64,000 nt of DNA from Emydura subglobosa (taxonomy: Eukaryota > Chordata > Testudines > Chelidae). The stretch's first letter is position 1, and each line of letters opens with the position of its first letter. Shown in pieces: positions 56,757 through 64,000 of the stretch. The position numbers were made by a program, and so were the translations under genes. The stretch is taken from positions 55,205,849 to 55,269,848 of the forward strand of contig ML679941.1 of the NCBI GenBank assembly GCA_007922225.1, in the 5' to 3' direction. The notes below the pieces were generated by a model that saw only the letters and a program-made list of their open reading frames with translations, had not been told where the DNA came from and did not search any database.

Positions 56757-57745
56757 ATATGTCTACACTGCGGAGTGAAGCCGATTTATTTTAAATCAAC
56801 TTTCACCTGCCAAAGTTTAGAAGTCGCAGGAGCGCGACCACACCACACTCATTGCGTCCCCACTAGCTTGGGTCGACTATCAAGGTGGTGCACTGTGGAT
56901 AGCTATCCCACAGTGCAACTAGCCACAGAGGCTTTCGGGAAGATTGTCGTCCTCCCATGATGCAACGTCCTCTCTCCCCCTTCTTGTTCCAGTCTAAACA
57001 GACGATTGCCTTTTCGCGCCATTTTTTCAAACCCTTCACTCTCTGCCACACGCACACCATTGCCTGAGAGGAATGGAGCCTGTACAGCTCTGCACTATTA
57101 TTGTGAGCATTACAAACACCTCATGACTTATTCTGCAGTATTTTCAGGGGCAATACAGGAGCCACAGTGCTGGAATTTGCGATGTTACAGAAGCCACCTT
57201 GCTACAAGCCATAGAACAAAACAATTCCTGTTTGCTGCAGGCTGTCACGCACCATCTGCAGTCGGTGGGATGCCGCTTCTGGTCCCTGGAAACAAGTGGT
57301 GACTGGTGGGATCTCATCGTTATGAAGGTGTGGGATGATGAGCATTGGCTGCAGAACTTTTGAATGCAAAAGGCCACTTTCTTTGAACTTTGCAGAGAGC
57401 TATACCCAGCCCTGAAATGTATGAAAACTCGCTTGAGACCAGCTCTGACAGTGGAGAAGAGAGTGGCCATCACTCTGTGGAAGCTAGCAACGCCAGACTG
57501 CTACCAGTCAGTTGAGAATCAATTCAGTCGGTAAATCCACTGTGGGAGCAGCTGTGATACCAGTGTGCAGGGCCATTAATAGACTTCTGTTAAGAAGAGT
57601 AATGAGTTTGGGAAACATGGAGAACATAGTGGAAGGCTTTTCTGCAGTGGGGTTCCCAAACTGTGGGGTGGCCATAGATGGCATGCACATCCCTATCTTA
57701 GTCCCAGACCACCTTGCCACAGAATATATAAATTGAACATCTGCT
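56757..57745 (+). mobile_element. PIF/Harbinger DNA transposon, copy B (5' part)
   Basis: It begins near GGATATGTCTACACTGCGGA, a GTCTACA-type terminus, with a 5' non-coding part (56780-57060) of the kind seen in turtle Harbinger elements. The N-terminal half of a transposase follows (57271-57736). The C-terminal half is absent: the sequence changes near 57745, just before an LTR. It is separate from copy A since it repeats the same domain. Confidence 0.7.
57271..57736 (+). pseudogene. Harbinger transposase, N-terminal half (copy B)
   Basis: In order: RFWSLETSGDWWDLIVMKVW, DDEHWLQNF, a TGA (57352-57354) where related elements have CGA (Arg), then MQKATFFELCRELYPALKCM, VEKRVAITLWKLATPDCYQS and a frameshift near 57530. 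The next frame reads VGKSTVGAAVIPVCRAINRL and VGFPNCGVAIDGMHIPILVP, with the first catalytic Asp at 57677-57679. It ends EYIN before TGA. One C-to-T nonsense change and one frameshift disable it. Confidence 0.85.
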
Positions 57746-57794
57746 GCATCCATGCCACCACCCAACAACTCTGACAGAGCAGCGACTGATGGGC

Positions 57795-58615
57795 TGTGAG
57801 CCTTGTGGGGCCAAGCACCACTGAACGCCCCATCTATAAGATCCAGACTGGCAGAGCCAACTGCATTCCGATTGGCTGAATCACACTATTTAAAGGCTAA
57901 GAGAAACATCTGGAGGCTGTCTGTGCAAGTAGGCAGATCCCCGGCTTACTGTTGCAAACAGATCCTACTGTGCGTTCTTGATACCTTGCATTGTTCTTGG
58001 TTTCTGGCCCCAACCTGCCCCTGATACCTAGTCTGGCTTGTGGTTCTTGGTCCTCTGCTCCTGTGTTCTCACCCTGCCTGTTTTACTAGCCCTACTTTGA
58101 CTGACTCACATGGCTGTGACCTGGTGTGGCTCATCGACCTTGACTCCAACCTGATCCTACAGCAGGGATTCTCAAACTTTTTTTGCTACGACCCCATTTG
58201 GAAATATTTCAGGCTGATAACCCCTCCCAAAAAAGTGATGATGCCCCCCCATGCCATATCACTCATACTTCTGTGCTGCTGCTGGGGGTGGCGGCGGCGC
58301 TGCCTTCCGAGCACCTGGCCTGCAGCCGCTCTCCAGCCACCCAGCTCTGAAAGGCTCTGCCTGCCAGTCATGCACAGCGCTGCCAGCTGCAGCCATGGCA
58401 TGCATGGGGGCTGACAGCTCATGCCCCCATAATAACCTCATGACCCCTTGAGGGGTCCCGACCTGTTTGAGAACCCCTGTCCTATGGCATGACACTAATA
58501 CAGACAACTGCTTCTGGCTTTGACCCTCTTGACGGAACTGGGACAACATCCGCACAAACCCAGGCCCCAGCCATAACCTGGGCCACCTAGCTGGGGTGCT
58601 GACAGTCTCTTTGCT
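57795..58615 (+). mobile_element. LTR (Gypsy/ERV-like), interrupted by a hAT MITE
   Basis: The segment has TTGGCTGAATCACACTATTT followed by AAAGGCTAAG, an LTR-type TATA region, then pyrimidine-rich sequence of repeated CCTG/CTTG/CTGACC words and an end CTGGGCCACC...GGGTGCTGACA. This is the layout of turtle LTRs that I recall, with U3, R and a pyrimidine-rich U5. A hAT MITE (58163-58479) sits inside, so the LTR is older than that insertion. Borders are approximate and I found no target duplication. Confidence 0.5.
58163..58479. mobile_element. hAT MITE with 8-bp target duplication
   Basis: It begins CAGGGATTCTCAAAC and ends GTTTGAGAACCCCTG, inverted ends with one mismatch. The flanking octamers TCCTACAG (58155-58162) and TCCTATGG (58480-58487) agree at six of eight positions, as expected for a hAT target duplication. 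The interior has a CpG-rich core near 58275-58330. It is non-coding. Confidence 0.85.
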
Positions 58616-59160
58616 CTCCAAGATACACCAGACCAATCCTTTGTCTTTATTCATAAAAAAGATACTCCCTTGCTGTTTGTTTCACCTTGTAGATTTCCTC
58701 TCTTGTAGATTTCATAATCTCTCAATTCACACCTGGCTCAGTATGCAAATAGACACACAGTGTGAAGCATGCATACACAAATGGCCAGATAGGGAATCAG
58801 GAGTCAGTTATCTCCTGCCTGAGGGAAACATCTCTGAGGTATATCACCTCCTGGTGACCTGCCTTAGCTCCAAGACCTTAAGGGCATAATTTTCAGTCTA
58901 GATACACAACTCCTTAAATACTATCCATACATTTTGCAATAATTTATGACAACCAGATGGCTAGTGGCTCTAGGTAGAGGTCTCACAAGCCACCCTTTGA
59001 TGAATTATTATGCAGGTATCTGATCCAGGGGATCCTGTAAAACTCAGTGCATCCCCTGTGCCCTCTGCCAGTTGGTACCAACACGTCCCTGAGTCACAAT
59101 ATTGCATTGCAAGTTTGTGGCCTAAAATAATGATAAAATCATGAGAGGCCACACAAAGAA
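58616..59160 (-). repeat. Possible LTR/ERV-derived fragment, minus strand (weak)
   Basis: The stretch CCATACATTTTGCAATAATT, then TATGACAACCAG, and neighbouring sequence recall the antisense of reptile ERV LTRs. No polyadenylation signal, TG/CA ends or target duplications could be fixed. Confidence 0.25.
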
Positions 59161-60322
59161 GCTGTTAACTTTGAAGCCTGTAATCACTTTCTTTGGTTTG
59201 TATGCTGCCAGCCTTGAATGTTGATTTTTTGGCCTCTGAAGATAGTCACAGTATGCTTAGACTGCTATCTTAAAAGGCTACTAAACTGCATCTTGCATTC
59301 AGAAGATGTGAATGCAGCATGCTTCAATGTTGATTGTGGGATGGACTAGCAACTGAACATGTTTAGAGATGTTTGCATGGTTATATGCAATTCATGGACA
59401 CAAAGAACTTTATGAAGTTTCCACTGTGTTAGCATTTCTCAGCATTTATATTGACGTTCAAAGCAATAGGGAAGGCAGAATCCACAACCTTGGGAGATGA
59501 TTGCCCATAACTAGCAGAAATATTTATTGATATCAAAATTATAAAAATAGGGTGAGAAATGTAACAGAAAATATAAATACATTATTAATCCCAGTATTCT
59601 CTTTTTTTGCTGTTGCCAGCATAGACTAAATACTTGTTCTGGTCTTTCCTGAAATGTTAGGTCTGGTCTTGAACTCTTTGCTTTTGATCTAAAGAAGTCT
59701 TAGTTGGTCTTTAGTTGGTATTTGGATAGCATACCATCCTCTACCCTGGTGTTGGCTCCTGAGCAAAAATCAAGGCTTTTAGTACATGAAGTAAGCCACA
59801 TAATAGCAATAGTTGGCTAAGACAAAAGTATCTAGGGTAGGTTTCTTCAGTGTTGGTTCAACTATTGCATGTTTGAAGGAGGAAAGAAAAGTTTCTCTCT
59901 GAACAAGGCATTGGCTATTTATGTTAGAAGTCGCACCAGTTGTTCGTGACTCTCACAAACCAGGAAGGGTATGGGTCAGATGCACAAGTCTTGAGTCGGG
60001 ACTCCTTTAGCATTTGCAGAATGTTTTGATTAATGAATGTATGACTAAGCAGCTTTCCAAAGACCATGAGCAAGACAATGATCACAGACCTATGATTCTT
60101 TCTAAGGTTCCCATACTTTCTTTACTCTCACTTTCACAATTTTGGGAAGGATCCCATCTAGTCTAACCAACCATTCTTTGAAATGTGATTATTATCTATT
60201 TTGGTATGAGTTTGAGCTTCTCTAATACCTTCTCTCCTTTGGAAAATAAGCTTCTGTCTGTACCATCAGCCTTCCATTTTCCCTTGAGAATTAATACAAT
60301 CTGTCTACAGCCCTAATTTTAT
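59161..60322. other. No feature recognised
   Basis: Intergenic; nothing supported. Confidence 0.4.
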
Positions 60323-60327
60323 ATAAC
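60323..60327. repeat. Target-site duplication, left copy (ATAAC)
   Basis: Identical to 61474-61478, immediately outside the other end of the LTR-like unit. Confidence 0.8.
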
Positions 60328-60504
60328 TGTAGGAAGCCACTGTGGCCTCCCACGGAGCCAGAGCCTGGGGAAGGACCCAAGAGCTCTGATTGGCCCAACT
60401 CACACCCGGCCCCAGAGTCTGCCCGGCAACAGGAGACCCGGGCCGTGATAGGGCCACCCGGCCAGGCCAATTGGCAGCCGTGGGGCGGAGCCCCAACAGG
60501 AAGG

Positions 60505-60520
60505 GGAAGGATAAAAGCCT
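60505..60520 (+). promoter_or_regulatory. Candidate LTR TATA box
   Basis: GGAAGGATAAAAGCCTGG lies about 180 bases from the unit's left end, where a U3 core promoter would be, and about 215 bases upstream of the repeat-bearing frame. The LTR-like insertion at 54.8 kb has GACAGATAAAAGG in the matching place. Confidence 0.5.
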
Positions 60521-60714
60521 GGCCCCTGAGCTCAGTAGGGCCCAGAGTGCTGCCAGAGGCAGACGTACTGCCCCGCCAGCAGAGGCCTAGGCCAGAGCCT
60601 AACCGCCGCTGACAAACCCCGGCCCCACCTGGGCCCGGGGATTGGGTAGGGCCCTCAAGGAGCTGGACTAGGCAACCGGGCCAGGACGACTGGGCTGAGT
60701 TACCCCGACCGTGA

Positions 60715-61266
60715 GCCCGGGGCCGTGCTCGGGAATTGCCAGACTGGGCCGAGACCCCAGAGCCGCCTGAGTGGCGGACACCCCCGGAGGCCGGACCGGA
60801 TTTGGAAGAACTACCGGCCGCCGAGCCCCTCCCCACAGCTGGGCAAGACTTGGAGGAGCTGCCCGAGGCCGAGCCGCCTGCACCAACCTACAACGACCTG
60901 GAGGAGCTGCCCCCTGAAGAGGAGTTTCCTGCCTTACCCCCGGTCGACGAGGAAGGACTAGCAGTGCTTACCCAGGTGGACTACCCTTGCGACACGGACG
61001 CAGCAGGTACTAGGGTCAGTAGGGAGGAAGTAGCCCAGGGACAGCCATGGCCTGTGGCTGAGTCCGCCGTATTGCCGGTGTGTTGCGGCAGGAGCCCCGC
61101 CGGCACAGTGGCAGCCGCTTCTGCCACTGCTAGGGCCCTGGGCTGGGACGCAGTGGAGACGGGTGGGCCTGCGTCCCCCTCCCCTTCCCCGTTCCCTAGC
61201 CACCCCAGGAGAATTGCTCTCCTGACCCTGCCTGAAGCTGTTGCCTCCTCTGCTCACCCTGCCTAG
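60715..61266 (+). other. Open frame with acidic DLEELP repeats, no ATG
   Basis: A frame open from about 60715 to the TAG at 61264-61266 encodes an acidic, Pro-rich protein segment with three tandem 16-residue units starting DLEELP (60799, 60847, 60895), followed by DEEGLAVLTQVDYPCDTDAA and a Ser/Ala/Pro-rich part. There is no ATG in it, so it would need splicing or a start elsewhere. In the three DLEELP blocks nearly all codon differences are synonymous (for example GAT/GAC, TTG/CTG, GAA/GAG, CTA/CTG). The protein is unknown to me. Confidence 0.4.
60799..60942 (+). repeat. Three in-frame 48-bp tandem repeats
   Basis: Units start at 60799, 60847 and 60895, exactly 48 bases apart, each beginning with the six codons for DLEELP followed by a more variable Pro/Ala/Glu part. 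Confidence 0.85.
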
Positions 61267-61375
61267 GGGTTGGCGCAATAGACTCCTGCTCGCTCGCCTT
61301 GCCTGAGGCCTGAGCGATCTGCCTGCTCACCCTGCCTAGGGGTTGGAGCAATAGACTTTTGCTCACTCGCCCGGC
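61256..61375 (+). repeat. Diverged direct repeat in the right part of the LTR-like unit
   Basis: CACCCTGCCTAGGGGTTGG occurs at 61256 and 61328, each followed by a CGCAATAGACT / AGCAATAGACT block and a GCTCRCTCGCC block, giving two units of about 72 bases. Confidence 0.8.
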
Positions 61376-61478
61376 CTGAGGGCGAATTAACAAGACTGAT
61401 CCCTCGCCAAGAGTGAGCTATCCCCCCTTGTAGGAAGCCACTGTGGCCTCCCACGGAACCTGAATCGCCTACAATAAC

Positions 61479-62121
61479 CCTTATTATTTTTACAGGTCTT
61501 GTTTTGCTGACCTCTTTTTCCTTATACAGTATATCTGAAGCATATTATTTCTTGTACAATCTTTCATTTTATTTTCTGTTTTAGGTCCTATTATTTTTTT
61601 ACAATGGACAGAATTCCATTAACTTGACATTTTTCCTGATGATTTGACTTAATGCTAAGTCAGGCATTGAAGAGAAATAATAGACAAATACCTATGTACT
61701 GGTTTTTTTAATACTAATAATGTGGTGTTTGTTGAACATGGAGGAATCAGACCCTCTCCTAGGAGGGCATTTGGGGGAAAAACACCTTTAATAATTCCTT
61801 TGTGGAAACCACAGTTCACTGAAAAACATGGGCATCTGGGTGGAGGCTTTATCTTTATTTTAGTTCAATTTCAGTGACAGAGGGTCTAGATAAAAAAAGG
61901 TCACTAACAAACACTTCTGACATGCCCCAAAAACTTGTGTTTTGGAGATTATAAAATTTAGTGGACAATATTTATAATAAAAATCTTTCGCTGAATGTTT
62001 TCTTCTAGGTGTGAACAAAGTTTAACACATTATAAGCAAATAACTATTTGTTTTTTCCTGACAACTGTTGGGACAAGCTGCAGGCAGGAAAGTGAAAAGG
62101 CCTCCTCTATACCTGTTAACT
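61479..62121. other. No feature recognised
   Basis: AT-rich intergenic sequence; nothing supported. Confidence 0.4.
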
Positions 62122-62425
62122 GAGACCTGGTCTACACTACAGAGTTAGGTCGACGCATGGCAGTTTACGTAGACCTAACTATACAAGGGCAAGTCTACAG
62201 TTAAAACGCTGCATTGGCGCAGATGTAGCACTGTAATGAAGATGCTGAGAGGAGAGAGCTCTCCTGTTGCCATAATTCACCTCCCCAAGAGGCGATAGCT
62301 ATGTTGATGGGGGAAGCTCTCCCGCCTAAATAGTGTGGTCTACACAAGGGGTTAGGTCATGGATTTTTCATACCCCTTAACAATGTAGTTATACCGATAT
62401 AGCTCTGTACTGTAGACCAGAACTG
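62122..62425. mobile_element. MITE with CTGGTCTACA termini
   Basis: The left end GAGACCTGGTCTACACTACA (then GAGTTAGG) and the right end GCTCTGTACTGTAGACCAGA (then ACTG) are inverted copies with a few mismatches. Interior GTCGAC/AGGTCG and TATACCGATATAG motifs are typical of a turtle DNA element I associate with Harbinger-like MITEs. It is non-coding. Confidence 0.7.
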
Positions 62426-62439
62426 TCTCTACATTAACA

Positions 62440-62830
62440 TTTTGCTCCTGCTGATGTAACTGCCCTGCTATGCTGACTTAATAACTCCACCTTCATGAGA
62501 GGCGTAGAGTCAATATCGATGAAGTTAGGTCAATGCAGTGTCACTGGAGACACTGCATTGCTTACATCGACTGTTAATGGCTTTCAGAAGCTGTTCCGCA
62601 ATGCCCCACATTGACAGTACAGTCAATACAAGCACTCATGGTGAGGACGCACTGCTGACACAAGTGAGTGTAGTGTGAACATTCAAAAGCGATTTAATTA
62701 CTGAAGCAGCTGTACTTTGGCAAAAATCAGCTTTTGTTGAGAAAACAGTGGAGGTGTGCATACTGCAATGCTCCTCCTGCTGATTTAACTCTCCTGCTAT
62801 GCCAACATAATAAAACCACCTGGAAATGGA
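62440..62830. repeat. Repeat-rich segment with a long direct repeat
   Basis: Bases 62443-62492 and 62769-62821 are direct repeats (GCTCCT...GCTGATGTAACTGCCCTGCT versus GCTCCTCCTGCTGATTTAAC and onward) with about 80% identity. The sequence between them includes GGTCAATGCAGTGTC / GACACTGCATTG inverted pieces. It probably consists of parts of one or two MITEs related to the 62122 element. Confidence 0.5.
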
Positions 62831-62849
62831 AAGAAGAGAATCCACATAC

Positions 62850-63060
62850 AAACTTGTACTCATCTAGCTAAAATAGGTTTGCAAACCCACTTTTAGCCAA
62901 ATCAGTTCAAGTTTGTATGTTAACAAATGCAGATGCAAGCCTGATACATGCCAGGTTTAAACTGAAGTTAAGAGATTCTACACAGTTTTGTACCAATTTA
63001 ACTAAATTGGTTTAAAATACCCTTTTGTTAAACTGGTACAGTTATGTGTGCACAACAGAC
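62850..63060. repeat. Probable MITE (ACTGGTACAAGT type)
   Basis: ACAAACTTGTACTCATCTAG, GGTTTGCAAACCCACTTTTA and, further on, CAGTTTTGTACCAATTTAAC with AAACTGGTACAGTTATGTG, contain several near-inverted copies of TTTAACTAAATTGGTTT. It matches a low-complexity palindromic repeat that I recall from turtles. Borders are approximate. Confidence 0.4.
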
Positions 63061-64000
63061 CTCATCATTGCAGAAAAATGTACTCAGCCAATAACAGGAG
63101 CAAAGGTGTGAATGCACCCCATTCATCACAGTAAATTATGGACTATTTATCAACTTCAGAGCTTATTTCAAACCATTTAAATGCTAACAACTTTCCTTTT
63201 CTTTAGGAAAACAAACAAGGAAGTCAAATACACAAAAGCTATGTACTTGCAATGTTAATGTTCCACAATTAAACACACAAAGCGAGGGAATACAGCAGTT
63301 AAGGTTCTTGAATTAGCATTAACTTGCCCACATTGTGCATACATAGTTGTGATTACTGGTTAGGCTACTAAATACACACTATCTGCAAAACAGATGAGTT
63401 CATGTTTCTGTGAGAACCTTAATTTTTGCATTCCCTGACTTTGTTCAAATATATAACTTTAATGTTGCACTAATGTTAATTTTTTACGCTAAAACTCTAA
63501 TCTTGCCATGGATGTAGAGGCGAGCCACGTGGATCCAATTACAGAACTGGACCTCAGTTCACACATATTACATTAATTATATGCATCACATAAACTAACG
63601 CTCTTTTTGTGGAAATTTAATAAAACATTGCTTGTGAAAAATAAGCAGAGAGCACAGAAATATATGAAGGATAAAAGTCCTCCTCAGCAATAAAAGCAAC
63701 TCTTTAGACTAATAAGACTTATACACTGCCCTCAGTCCAAAAACAGAACTCCCAAGTCTGTCAATGGTCCAAATGATTCCATTTTTTTAATTGAACAAAT
63801 AAAATAATTTTAATCCTTTAAGCTTGTTCTAGTTCAATGGGGGGGCTTCACTTTTCACATTGCATGATAACTTATTTACTTGGAATTCATTAATATCTGA
63901 AACAGGAAAAAAAGGAGAAAGCTAATAGCTTAGTATGATAATATCATGCTATCATGATAAGAAGATAAAAAATACAGTTCCATCCTAGGCAAAGTGAATA
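63061..64000. other. No feature recognised to the right edge
   Basis: AT-rich intergenic sequence; nothing supported. Confidence 0.4.

Larger units (their letters stand above)
60328..61473 (+). mobile_element. LTR-like, CpG-rich unit with perfect 5-bp target duplication
   Basis: The unit starts TGTAGGAAGCC and ends CGCCTACA (TGTAG...CTACA), and ATAAC flanks it directly on both sides (60323-60327, 61474-61478). These are the signs of an LTR or of a complete small LTR-type element integrated by a retroviral-type integrase. A TATA-like GGATAAAAGCC is at 60509-60519. The first 29 bases recur at 61429-61457, 45 bases from the right end, so the element also has short direct terminal repeats. The GC and CpG content is far above its surroundings. 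No RT or integrase is present. It could be a solo LTR of about 1.15 kb or a TRIM-like non-autonomous element. Confidence 0.75.

Noticed and set aside
60291..60836. Minus-strand frame of 181 codons over the GC-rich LTR-like unit
   Set aside because: It is a Gly/Ser/Pro-rich shadow of the GC-rich sequence and lies opposite the DLEELP frame. No domain is recognisable.

Overview
This window looks like 64 kb of non-coding, AT-rich DNA from a non-avian reptile, most probably a turtle. I infer this from the repeat content. There are several CR1 LINE copies in both orientations ending in the CR1 tail (TCTATGATTCTATGATT or its complement). There are tRNA-headed SINEs whose body carries the GTGCCTCAGTTTCCC core, PIF/Harbinger elements with GTCTACA-type termini, hAT elements starting CAGTGGTTCTCAACC, and LTRs resembling reptilian Gypsy or endogenous retroviruses. 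A crocodilian or other CR1-rich sauropsid cannot be excluded. I see no bacterial genes, rRNA, functional tRNA or CRISPR, and no convincing multi-exon host gene. Two short stretches (19484-19607 and 43693-43747) look like possible exons, but I cannot name a protein for either.

Layout, left to right. 1-1730: decayed non-LTR reverse transcriptase running off the left edge. 3.4-4.7 kb: short palindromic DNA elements. 4940-6162 and 7176-8540: two minus-strand CR1 fossils. 9068-9517: an inverted repeat with arms of about 170 bp. 10.7-16.2 kb: SINEs, MITEs and short palindromes, including a MITE inserted inside a SINE. 17.2-17.7 kb: a probable DNA element. 21.0-23.1 kb: LINE tails and a plus-strand CR1 fossil. 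27.0-28.1 kb: MITE and SINE. 31975-33020: a minus-strand LTR. 35345-37587: a young CR1 with an unbroken 706-codon ORF. 40.3-43.3 kb: an AT-rich MITE, a hAT end, and a 1.3-kb foldback element holding several tRNA-like modules. 44769-45443: a second, much younger inverted duplication. 48.6-53.7 kb: MITE, SINE and hAT copies. 53.9-58.6 kb: a nest of two broken PIF/Harbinger elements, two LTRs and a hAT MITE. 60328-61473: an LTR-like, CpG-rich unit with perfect 5-bp target duplications and three in-frame 48-bp repeats. 62.1-63.1 kb: further MITEs.

The parts do not form a pathway. The window is a record of successive insertions. Relative ages can be read from nesting and decay: the Harbinger and first LINE copies carry stops and frameshifts, some of them C-to-T changes at likely former CpG sites. 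The 35-kb CR1 and the 44.8/45.3-kb inverted duplication are nearly undamaged. The observations most worth following are the foldback element with alternating tRNA-like modules, the LTR-like unit with its synonymously diverging repeats, the intact CR1 ORF, the Harbinger copy that still shows its convergent Myb-type accessory reading frame, and the two inverted duplications. Family names are given from memory of repeat families and were not checked against a library.
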